Positions 49,423 to 61,350 of a DNA stretch of 64,000 nt are shown piece after piece. A program made the translations under genes and the position numbers. Within the stretch, counting starts at the first letter, position 1. Every line of letters begins with the position of its first letter. The stretch is from assembly GCA_964036275.1 (NCBI GenBank), contig CAXIWQ010000178.1:1-64000 (forward strand). Direction: 5' to 3'. The notes beneath the pieces were generated by a model. That model did no database searches, was not told where the DNA came from, and saw only the letters and a program-made list of their open reading frames with translations. Source of the DNA: Litoditis marina. Taxonomy: Eukaryota > Nematoda > Chromadorea > Rhabditida > Rhabditidae.

Positions 49423-52400
49423 TTGCGAATACGAAGTTTCATTTGCGAATACGATGTTTCATTTGCGAATAATTGCGAATACGAAGTTTCATTTGCGAGT
49501 AATTGCGAATACGAGGTTTCATTTGCGAGTAATTGCGAATACGAAGTTTCATTTGCGAGTAATTGCGAATACGAAGTTGCATTTGCGAGTAATTGCGAAT
49601 ACGAAGTTTCATTTGCGAATACGATGTTTCATTTGCGAATAATTGCGATACGAAGTTCCATTTGCGAATACGATGTTTCATTTGCGAGTAATTGCGAATA
49701 CGAAGTTTCATTTGCGAGTAATTGCGAATACGAGGTTTCATTTGCGAATAATTGCGAATACGATGTTTCATTTACGAGTAATTGCGAATACGAAGTTTCA
49801 TTTGCGAGTAATTTCGAATACGAAGTTGCATTTGCGAATACGATGTTTCAATTGCGAGTAATTGCGAATACGAAGTTTCATTTGCGAGTAATTGCGAATA
49901 CGAGGTTTCATTGCGAATAATTGCGAATACGATGTTTCATTTACGAGTAATTGCGAATACGAATTTTTATTTGCGAGTAATTGCGAATACGAAGTTTCAT
50001 TTACGAGTAATTGCGAATACGAAGTTTCATTTGCGAGTAATTGCGAATACGAAGTTGCATTTGCGAGTAATTGCGAATACGAAGTTTCATTTGCGAGTAA
50101 TTGCGAATACGAAGTTTCATTTGCGAGTAATTGCGAATACGAGGTTTCATTTGCGAGTAATTGCGAATACGAAGTTTCATTTGCGAATACGATGTTTCAT
50201 TTGCGAATAATTGCGAATACGATGTTTCATTTACGAGTAATTGCGAATACGAAGTTTCATTTGCGAGTAATTGCGAATACGTAGTTTCATTTGCGAATAC
50301 GATGTTTCATTTGCGAATAATTGCGAATACGATGTTTCATTTACGAGTAATTGCGAATACGAAGTTTCATTTACGAGTAATTGCGAATACGAAGTTTCAT
50401 TTGCGAATAATTGCGAATACGAAGTTTCATATGCGAGTAATTGCAAATACGAAGTTTCATTTGCGAGTAATTGCGAATACGAGGTTTCATTTGCGAATAA
50501 TTGCGAATACGATGTTTCATTTACGAGTAATTGCGAATACGAAGTTTCATTTACGAGTAATTGCGAATACGAAGTTGCATTTGCGAGTAATTGCGAATAC
50601 GAAGTTTCATTTGCGAATACGATGTTTCATTTGCGAATAATTGCGAATACGAAGTTTCATTTGCGAATACGATGTTTCAATTGCGAGTAATTGCGAATAC
50701 GAAGTTTCATTTGCGAGTAATTGCGAATACGAAGTTACATTTGCGAGTAATTGCGAATACGAAGTTTCATTTGCGAATACGATGTTTCATTTGCGAATAA
50801 TTGCGAATACGAAGTTCCATTTGCGAATACGATGTTTCATTTGCGAGTAATTGCGAATACGAAATTTCATTTGCGAGTAATTGCGAATACGAGGTTTCAT
50901 TTGCGAATAATTGCGAATACGATGTTTCATTTACGAGTAATTGCGAATACGAAGTTTCATTGCGAGTAATTGCGAATACGAAGTTTCATTTGCGAATAAT
51001 TGCGAATACGAAGTTCCATTTGCGAATACGATGTTTCATTTGCGAGTAATTGCGAATACGAAGTTTCATTTGCGAGTAATTGCGAATACGAGGTTTCATT
51101 TGCGAATAATTGCGAATACGATGTTTCATTTACGAGTAATTGCGAATACGAAGTTTCATTTGCGAGTAATTGCGAATACGAAGTTTCATTTGCGAATAAT
51201 TGCGAATACGAAGTTTCATTTGCGAGTAATTGCAAATACGAAGTTTCATTTGCGAGTAATTGCGAATACGAGGTTTCATTTGCGAATAATGCGAATACGA
51301 TGTTTCATTTACGAGTAATTGCGAATACGAAGTTTCATTTGCGAGTAATTGCGAATACGAAGTTTCATTTACGAGTAATTGCGAATACGAAGTTGCATTT
51401 GCGAGTAATTGCGAATACGAAGTTTCATTTGCGAATACGATGTTTCATTTGCGAATAATTGCGAATACGAAGTTTCATTTGCGAGTAATTGCGAATACGA
51501 GGTTTCATTTGCGAGTAATTGCGAATACGAAGTTTCATTTGCGAGTAATTGCGAATACGAAGTTGCATTTGCGAGTAATTGCGAATACGAAGTTTCATTT
51601 GCGAATACGATGTTTCATTTGCGAATAATTGCGAATACGAAGTTCCATTTGCGAATACGATGTTTCATTTGCGAGTAATTGCGAATACGAAGTTTCATTT
51701 GCGAGTAATTGCGAATACGAGGTTTCATTTGCGAATAATTGCGAATACGATGTTTCATTTACGAGTAATTGCGAATACGAAGTTTCATTTGCGAGTAATT
51801 TCGAATACGAAGTTGCATTTGCGAATACGATGTTTCAATTGCGAGTAATTGCGAATACGAAGTTTCATTGCGAGTAATTGCGAATACGAGGTTTCATTTG
51901 CGAATAATTGCGAATACGATGTTTCATTTACGAGTAATTGCGAATACGAATTTTTATTTGCGAGTAATTGCGAATACGAAGTTTCATTTACGAGTAATTG
52001 CGAATACGAAGTTTCATTTGCGAGTAATTGCGAATACGAAGTTGCATTTGCGAGTAATTGCGAATACGAAGTTTCATTTGCGAGTAATTGCGAATACGAA
52101 GTTTCATTTGCGAGTAATTGCGAATACGAGGTTTCATTTGCGAGTAATTGCGAATACGAAGTTTCATTTGCGAATACGATGTTTCATTTGCGAATAATTG
52201 CGAATACGATGTTTCATTTACGAGTAATTGCGAATACGAAGTTTCATTTGCGAGTAATTGCGAATACGTAGTTTCATTTGCGAATACGATGTTTCATTGC
52301 GAATAATTGCGAATACGATGTTTCATTTACGAGTAATTGCGAATACGAAGTTTCATTTACGAGTAATTGCGAATACGAAGTTTCATTTGCGAATAACTGC

Positions 52401-54130
52401 GAATACGAAGTTTCATATGCGAGTAATTGCAAATACGAAGTTTCATTTGCGAGTAATTGCGAATACGAGGTTTCATTTGCGAATAATTGCGAATACGATG
52501 TTTCATTTGCGAGTAATTGCGAATACGAAGTTTCATTTACGAGTAATTGCGAATACGAAGTTGCATTTGCGAGTAATTGCGAATACGAAGTTTCATTTGC
52601 GAATACGATGTTTCATTTGCGAATAATTGCGAATACGAAGTTTCATTTGCGAGTAATTGCGAATACGAGGTTTCATTTGCGAGTAATTGCGAATACGAAG
52701 TTTTATTTGCGAGTAATTGCGAATACGAAGTTGCATTTGCGAGTAATTGCGAATACGAAGTTTCATTTGCGAATACGATGTTTCATTTGCGAATAATTGC
52801 GAATACGAAGTTCCATTTGCGAATACGATGTTTCATTTGCGAGTAATTGCGAATACGAAGTTTCATTGCGAGTAATTGCGAATACGAGGTTTCATTTGCG
52901 AATAATTGCGAATACGATGTTTCATTTACGAGTAATTGCGAATACGAAGTTTCATTTGCGAGTAATTTCGAATACGAAGTTGCATTTGCGAATACGATGT
53001 TTCAATTGCGAGTAATTGCGAATACGAAGTTTCATTTGCGAGTAATTGCGAATACGAGGTTTCATTTGCGAATAATTGCGAATACGATGTTTCATTTACG
53101 AGTAATTGCGAATACGAATTTTTATTTGCGAGTAATTGCGAATACGAAGTTTCATTTACGAGTAATTGCGAATACGAAGTTTCATTTGCGAGTAATTGCG
53201 AATACGAAGTTGCATTTGCGAGTAATTGCGAATACGAAGTTTCATTTGCGAGTAATTGCGAATACGAAGTTTCATTTGCGAGTAATTGCGAATACGAGGT
53301 TTCATTTGCGAGTAATTGCGAATACGAAGTTTCATTTGCGAATACGATGTTTCATTTGCGAATAATTGCGAATACGATGTTTCATTTACGAGTAATTGCG
53401 AATACGAAGTTTCATTTGCGAGTAATTGCGAATACGTAGTTTCATTTGCGAATACGATGTTTCATTTGCGAATAATTGCGAATACGATGTTTCATTTACG
53501 AGTAATTGCGAATACGAAGTTTCATTTACGAGTAATTGCGAATACGAAGTTTCATTTGCGAATAACTGCGAATACGAAGTTTCATATGCGAGTAATTGCA
53601 ATACGAAGTTTCATTTGCGAGTAATTGCGAATACGAGGTTTCATTTGCGAATAATTGCGAATACGATGTTTCATTACGAGTAATTGCGAATACGAAGTTT
53701 CATTTACGAGTAATTGCGAATACGAAGTTGCATTTGCGAGTAATTGCGAATACGAAGTTTCATTTGCGAATACGATGTTTCATTTGCTAATAATTGCGAA
53801 TACGAAGTTTCATTTGCGAATACGATGTTTCAATTGCGAGTAATTGCGAATACGAAGTTTCATTTGCGAGTAATTGCGAATACGAAGTTACATTTGCGAG
53901 TAATTGCGAATACGAAGTTTCATTTGCGAATACGATGTTTCATTTGCGAATAATTGCGAATACGAAGTTCCATTTGCGAATACGATGTTTCATTTGCGAG
54001 TAATTGCGAATACGAAATTTCATTTGCGAGTAATTGCGAATACGAGGTTTCATTTGCGAATAATTGCGAATACGATGTTTCATTTACGAGTAATTGCGAA
54101 TACGAAGTTTCATTTGCGAGTAATGCGAAT
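49423..54130. repeat. 3.155-kb period containing three copies of a roughly 1.1-kb block
   Basis: Blocks starting at 49,423, 51,409 and 52,577 (offsets 1,986 and 1,168, sum about 3,155) share TTCC markers (49,654, 51,641, 52,809), a TAATTTCGAA then base 20 G unit (about 49,812, 51,800, 52,968), TACGTAG (about 50,280, 52,267, 53,435) and CATATG (50,428, 52,414, 53,583). Copies 2 and 3 share TAACTGCGAA near 52,393 and 53,563 where copy 1 has TAATTG, so they are the youngest pair. Copies 1 and 3 stay collinear further right, sharing GTTACAT (50,734, 53,887) and GAAATTTC (50,861, 54,014), as expected if a 3.16-kb copying came first. Confidence 0.8.
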
Positions 54131-55396
54131 ACGAAGTTTCATTTGCGAATAATTGCGAATACGAAGTTTCATTCGCGAGTAATTGCAAATACGAAGTTTC
54201 ATTTGCGAGTAATTGCGAATACGAGGTTTCATTTGCGAATAATTGCGAATACGATGTTTCATTACGAGTAATTGCGAATACGAAGTTTCATTTGCGAGTA
54301 ATTGCGAATACGAAGTTTCATTTACGAGTAATTGCGAATACGAAGTTGCATTTGCGAGTAATTGCGAATACGAAGTTTCATTTGCGAATACGATGTTTCA
54401 TTTGCGAATAATTGCGAATACGAAGTTTCATTTGCGAATACGATGTTTCAATTGCGAGTAATTGCGAATACGAAGTTTCATTTGCGAGTAATTGCGAATA
54501 CGAAGTTGCATTTGCGAGTAATTGCGAATACGAAGTTTCATTTGCGAATACGATGTTTCATTTGCGAATAATGCGAATACGAAGTTCCATTTGCGAATAC
54601 GATGTTTCATTTGCGAGTAATTGCGAATACGAAGTTTCATTTGCGAGTAATTGCGAATACGAGGTTTCATTTGCGAATAATTGCGAATACGATGTTTCAT
54701 TTACGAGTAATTGCGAATACGAAGTTTCAATTGCGAGTAATTGCGAATACGAAGTTTCATTTGCGAATAATTGCGAATACGAAGTTTCATTTGCGAGTAA
54801 TTGCAAATACGAAGTTTCATTTGCGAGTAATTGCGAATACGAGGTTTCATTGCGAATAATTGCGAATACGATGTTTCATTTACGAGTAATTGCGAATACG
54901 AAGTTTCATTTGCGAGTAATTGCGAATACGAAGTTGCATTTGCGAGTAATTGCGAATACGAAGTTTCATTTGCGAATACGATGTTTCATTTGCGAATAAT
55001 TGCGAATACGAAGTTTCATTTGCGAATACGATGTTTCAATTGCGAGTAATTGCGAATACGAAGTTTCATTTGCGAGTAATTGCGAATACGAGGTTTCATT
55101 GCGAATAATTGCAAATACGATGTTTCATTTACGAGTAATTGCGATACGAATTTTTATTTGCGAGTAATTGCGAATACGAAGTTTCATTTACGAGTAATTG
55201 CGAATACGAAGTTTCATTTGCGAGTAATTGCGAATACGAAGTTGCATTTGCGAGTAATTGCGAATACGAAGTTTCATTTGCGAGTAATTGCGAATACGTA
55301 GTTTCATTTGCGAATACGATGTTTCATTTGCGAATAATTGCGAATACGATGTTTCATTACGAGTAATTGCGAATACGAAGTTTCATTTGCGAGTAA

Positions 55397-56146
55397 TTGC
55401 GAATACGAAGTTGCATTTGCAAATACGATGTTTCAATTGCGAGTAATTGCGAATACGAAGTTTCATTTGCGAGTAATTGCGAATACGAAGTTTCATTTGC
55501 GAATACGATGTTTCATTTGCGAATAATTGCGAATACGATGTTTCATTTACGAGTAATTGCGAATACGAAGTTTCATTTGCGAGTAATTGCGAATACGAAG
55601 TTTCATTTGCGAATACGATGTTTCATTTGCGAATAATTGCGAATACGAAGTTTCATTTGCGAATACGATGTTTCATTTGCGAATAATTGCGAATACGATG
55701 TTTCATTTACGAGTAATTGCGAATACGAAGTTTCATTTGCGAGTAATTGCGAATACGAAGTTGCATTTGCAAATACGATGTTTCAATTGCGAGTAATTGC
55801 GAATACGAAGTTTCATTTGCGAGTAATTGCGAATACGAGGTTTCATTTGCGAATAATTGCGAATACGATGTTTCATTTACGAGTAATTGCGAATACGAAT
55901 TTTTATTTGCGAGTAATTGCGAATACGAAGTTTCATTTACGAGTAATTGCGAATACGAAGTTTCATTTGCGAGTAATTGCGAATACGAAGTTGCATTTGC
56001 GAGTAATTGCGAATACGAAGTTTCATTTGCGAGTAATTGCGAATACGAAGTTTCATTTGCGAGTAATTGCGAATACGAGGTTTCATTTGCGAGTAATTGC
56101 GAATACGAAGTTTCATTTGCGAATACGATGTTTCATTTGCGAATAA
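55397..56146. repeat. Distant copy of the 48.26-48.93 kb segment
   Basis: The TTGCAAATACG 20-mer marker pair at 55,397 and 55,747 is 350 bp apart, the same as at 48,264 and 48,614. Three landmarks (48,264, 48,454, 48,614) are each offset by exactly 7,133 bp (55,397, 55,587, 55,747). Beyond about 56.1 kb collinearity continues loosely (offsets about 7,175-7,240). The 49.4-54.1 kb blocks therefore sit between two copies of one segment. Confidence 0.7.
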
Positions 56147-56656
56147 TTGCGAATACGAAGTTCCATTTGCGAATACGATGTTTCATTTGCGAGTAATTGC
56201 GAATACGAGGTTTCATTTGCGAATAATTGCGAATACGAAGTTTCATTTGCGAATACGATGTTTCATTTGCGAGTAATTGCGAATACGAGGTTTCATTTGC
56301 GAATAATTGCGAATACGATGTTTCATTTACGAGTAATTGCGAATACGAAGTTTCATTTGCGAGTAATTGCGAATACGAAGTTTCATTTGCGAATAATTGC
56401 GAATACGAAATTTCATTTGCGAGTAATTGCAAATACGAAGTTTCATTTGCGACTAATTGCGAATACGAGGTTTCATTTGCGAATAATTGCGAATACGATG
56501 TTTCATTTACGAGTAATTGCGAATACGAAGTTTCATTTGCGAGTAATTGCGAATACGAAGTTTCATTTACGAGTAATTGCGAATACGAAGTTGCATTTGC
56601 GAGTAATTGCGAATACGAAGTTTCATTTGCGAATACGATGTTTCATTTGCGAATAA

Positions 56657-59600
56657 TTGCGAATACGAAGTTTCATTTGCGAATACGATGTTTCAATTGC
56701 GAGTAATTGCGAATACGAAGTTTCATTTGCGAGTAATTGCGAATACGAAGTTGCATTTGCGAGTAATTGCGAATACGAAGTTTCATTTGCGAATACGATG
56801 TTTCATTTGCGAATAATTGCGAATACGAAGTTCCATTTGCGAATACGATGTTTCATTTGCGAGTAATTGCGAATACGAAGTTTCATTTGCGAGTAATTGC
56901 GAATACGAGGTTTCATTTGCGAATAATTGCGAATACGATGTTTCATTTACGAGTAATTGCGAATACGAAGTTTCATTTGCGAGTAATTGCGAATACGAAG
57001 TTTCATTTGCGAGTAATTGCGAATACGAAGTTTCATTTGCGAGTAATTTCGAATACGAAGTTGCATTTGCGAATACGATGTTTCAATTGCGAGTAATTGC
57101 GAATACGAAGTTTCATTTGCGAGTAATTGCGAATACGAGGTTTCATTTGCGAATAATTGCGAATACGATGTTTCATTTACGAGTAATTGCGAATACGAAT
57201 TTTTATTTGCGAGTAATTGCGAATACGAAGTTTCATTTACGAGTAATTGCGAATACGAAGTTTCATTTGCGAGTAATTGCGAATACGAAGTTGCATTTGC
57301 GAGTAATTGCGAATACGAAGTTTCATTTGCGAGTAATTGCGAATACGAAGTTTCATTTGCGAGTAATTGCGAATACGAGGTTTCATTTGCGAGTAATTGC
57401 GAATACGAAGTTTCATTTGCGAATACGATGTTTCATTTGCGAATAATTGCGAATACGATGTTTCATTTACGAGTAATTGCGAATACGAAGTTTCATTTGC
57501 GAGTAATTGCGAATACGAAGTTGCATTTGCGAGTAATTGCGAATACGAAGTTTCATTTGCGAATACGATGTTTCATTTGCGAATAATTGCGAATACGATG
57601 TTTCATTTGCGAATAATTGCGAATACGAAGTTCCATTTGCGAATACGATGTTTCAATTGCGAGTAATTGCGAATACGAAGTTTCATTTGCGAGTAATTGC
57701 GAATACGAGGTTTCATTTGCGAATAATTGCGAATACGATGTTTCATTTACGAGTAATTGCGAATACGAAGTTTCATTTGCGAGTAATTTCGAATACGAAG
57801 TCTCATTTGCGAATAATTGCGAATACGAAGTTTCATTTGCGAGTAATTGCAAATACGAAGTTTCATTTGCGAGTAATTGCGAATACGAGGTTTCATTTGC
57901 GAATAATTGCGAATACGATGTTTCATTTACGAGTAATTGCGAATACGAAGTTTCATTTACGAGTAATTGCGAATACGAAGTTGCATTTGCGAGTAATTGC
58001 GAATACGAAGTTTCATTTGCGAATACGATGTTTCATTGCGAATAATTGCGAATACGAAGTTTCATTTGCGAATACGATGTTTCAATTGCGAGTAATTGCG
58101 AATACGAAATTTCATTTGCGAGTATTGCGAATACGAAGTTGCATTTGCGAGTAATTGCGAATACGAAGTTTCATTTGCGAATACGATGTTTCATTTGCGA
58201 TAATTGCGAATACGAAGTTCCATTTGCGAATACGATGTTTCATTTGCGAGTAATTGCGAATACGAAGTTTCATTTGCGAGTAATTGCGAATACGAGGTTT
58301 CATTTGCGAATAATTGCGAATACGATGTTTCATTTACGAGTAATTGCGAATACAAAGTTTCATTTGCGAGTAATTGCGAATACGAAGTTTCATTTGCGAA
58401 TAATTGCGAATACGAAGTTTCATTTGCGAGTAATTGCAAATACGAAGTTTCATTTGCGAGTAATTGCGAATACGAGGTTTCATTTGCGAATAATTGCGAA
58501 TACGATGTTTCATTTACGAGTAATTGCGAATACGAAGTTTCATTTGCGAGTAATTGCGAATACGAAGTTTCATTTACGAGTAATTGCGAATACGAAGTTG
58601 CATTTGCGAGTAATTGCGAATACGAAGTTTCATTTGCGAATACGATGTTTCATTTGCGAATAATTGCGAATACGAAGTTTCATTTGCGAATACGATGTTT
58701 CAATTGCGAGTAATTGCGAATACGAAGTTTCATTTGCGAGTAATTGCGAATACGAAGTTGCATTTGCGAGTAATTGCGAATACGATGTTTTCATTTACGA
58801 GTAATTGCGAATACGAATTTTTATTTGCGAGTAATTGCGAATACGATGTTTCATTTGCGAATACGATGTTTCATTTGCGAATAATTGCGAATACGAAGTT
58901 TCATTTGCGAATACGATGTTTCAATTGCGAGTAATTGCGAATACGAAGTTTCATTTGCGAGTAATTGCGAATACGAAGTTGCATTTGCGAGTAATTGCGA
59001 ATACGAAGTTTCATTTGCGAATACGATGTTTCATTTGCGAATAATTGCGAATACGAAGTTCCATTTGCGAATACGATGTTTCATTTGCGAGTAATTGCGA
59101 ATACGAAGTTTCATTTGCGAGTAATTGCGAATACGAGGTTTCATTTGCGAATAATTGCGATACGATGTTTCATTTACGAGTAATTGCGAATACGAAGTTT
59201 CATTTGCGAGTAATTGCGAATACGAAGTTTCATTTGCGAGTAATTGCGAATACGAAGTTTCATTTGCGAGTAATTTCGAATACGAAGTTGCATTTGCGAA
59301 TACGATGTTTCAATTGCGAGTAATTGCGAATACGAAGTTATATTTGCGAGTAATTGCGAATACGAGGTTTCATTTGCGAATAATTGCGAATACGATGTTT
59401 CATTTACGAGTAATTGCGAATACGAATTTTTATTTGCGAGTAATTGCGAATACGAAGTTTCATTTACGAGTAATTGCGAATACGAAGTTTCATTTGCGAG
59501 TAATTGCGAATACGAAGTTGCATTTGCGAGTAATTGCGAATACGAAGTTTCATTTGCGAGTAATTGCGAATACGAAGTTTCATTTGCGAGTAATTGCGAA

Positions 59601-61300
59601 TACGAGGTTTCATTTGCGAGTAATTGCGAATACGAAGTTTCATTTGCGAATACGATGTTTCATTTGCGAATAATTGCGAATACGATGTTTCATTTACGAG
59701 TAATTGCGAATACGAAGTTTCATTTGCGAGTAATTGCGAATACGAAGTTGCATTTGCGAGTAATTGCGAATACGAAGTTTCATTTGCGAATACGCTGTTC
59801 ATTTGCGAATAATTGCGAATACGAAGTTCCATTTGCGAATACGATGTTTCAATTGCGAGTAATTGCGAATACGAAGTTTCATTTGCGAGTAATTGCGAAT
59901 ACGAGGTTTCATTTGCGAATAATTGCGAATACGATGTTTCATTTACGAGTAATTGCGAATACGAAGTTTCATTTGCGAGGTAATTGCGAATACGAAGTTT
60001 CATTTGCGAATAATTGCGAATACGAAGTTTCATTTGCGAGTAATTGCAAATACGAAGTTTCATTTGCGAGTAATTGCGAATACGAGGTTTCATTTGCGAA
60101 TAATTGCGAATACGATGTTTCATTTACGAGTAATTGCGAATACGAAGTTTCATTTACGAGTAATTGCGAATACGAAGTTGCATTTGCGAGTAATTGCGAA
60201 TACGAAGTTTCATTTGCGAATACGATGTTTCATATGCGAATAATTGCGAATACGAAGTCATTTGCGAATACGATGTTTCAATTGCGAGTAATTGCGAATA
60301 CGAAGTTTCATTTGCGAGTAATTGCGAATACGAAGTTGCATTTGCGAGTAATTGCGAATACGAAGTTTCATTTGCGAATACGATGTTTCATTTGCGAATA
60401 ATTGCGAATACGAAGTTCCATTTGCGAATACGATGTTTCATTTGCGAGTAATTGCGAATACGAAGTTTCATTTGCGAGTAATTGCGAATACGAGGTTTCA
60501 TTTGCGAATAATTGCGAATACGATGTTTCATTTACGAGTAATTGCGAATACAAAGTTTCATTTGCGAGTAATTGCGAATACGAAGTTTCATTTGCGAATA
60601 ATTGCGATACGAAGTTTCATTTGCGAGTAATTGCAAATACGAAGTTTCATTTGCGAGTAATTGCGAATACGAGGTTTCATTTGCGAATAATTGCGAATAC
60701 GATGTTTCATTTACGAGTAATTGCGAATACGAAGTTTCATTTGCGAGTAATTGCGAATACGAAGTTTCATTTACGAGTAATTGCGAATACGAAGTTGCAT
60801 TTGCGAGTAATTGCGAATACGAAGTTTCATTTGCGAATACGATGTTTCATTTGCGAATAATTGCGAATACGAAGTTTCATTTGCGAATACGATGTTTCAA
60901 TTGCGAGTAATTGCGAATACGAAGTTTCATTTGCGAGTAATTGCGAATACGAAGTTGCATTTGCGAGTAATTGCGAATACGATGTTTCATTTACGAGTAA
61001 TTGCGAATACGAATTTTTATTTGCGAGTAATTGCGAATACGATGTTTCATTTACGAGTAATTGCGAATACGAAGTTTCATTTGCGAGTAATTGCGAATAC
61101 GAAGTTTCATTTGCGAATAATTGCGAATACGAAGTTTCATTTGCGAGTAATTGCAAATACGAAGTTTCATTTGCGAGTAATTGCGAATACGAGGTTTCAT
61201 TTGCGAATAATTGCGAATACGATGTTTCATTTACGAGTAATTGCGAATACGAAGTTTCATTTACGAGTAATTGCGAATACGAAGTTGCATTTGCGAGTAA
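56657..61300. repeat. 2.23-kb HOR family
   Basis: Equivalent units at 56,657 and 58,885 are 2,228 bp apart, 57,397 and 59,624 are 2,227 bp apart, and TAATTTCGAA followed by a base 20 G unit lies near 57,050 and 59,274 (2,224 bp). To the right the spacing stretches to 2,466 (58,885 to 61,351), with several one- and two-base indels such as GCGATACG near 59,159 and 60,607 and GAAGTCATT near 60,257. Confidence 0.7.
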
Positions 61301-61350
61301 TTGCGAATACGAAGTTTCATTTGCGAATACGATGTTTCATTTGCGAATAA

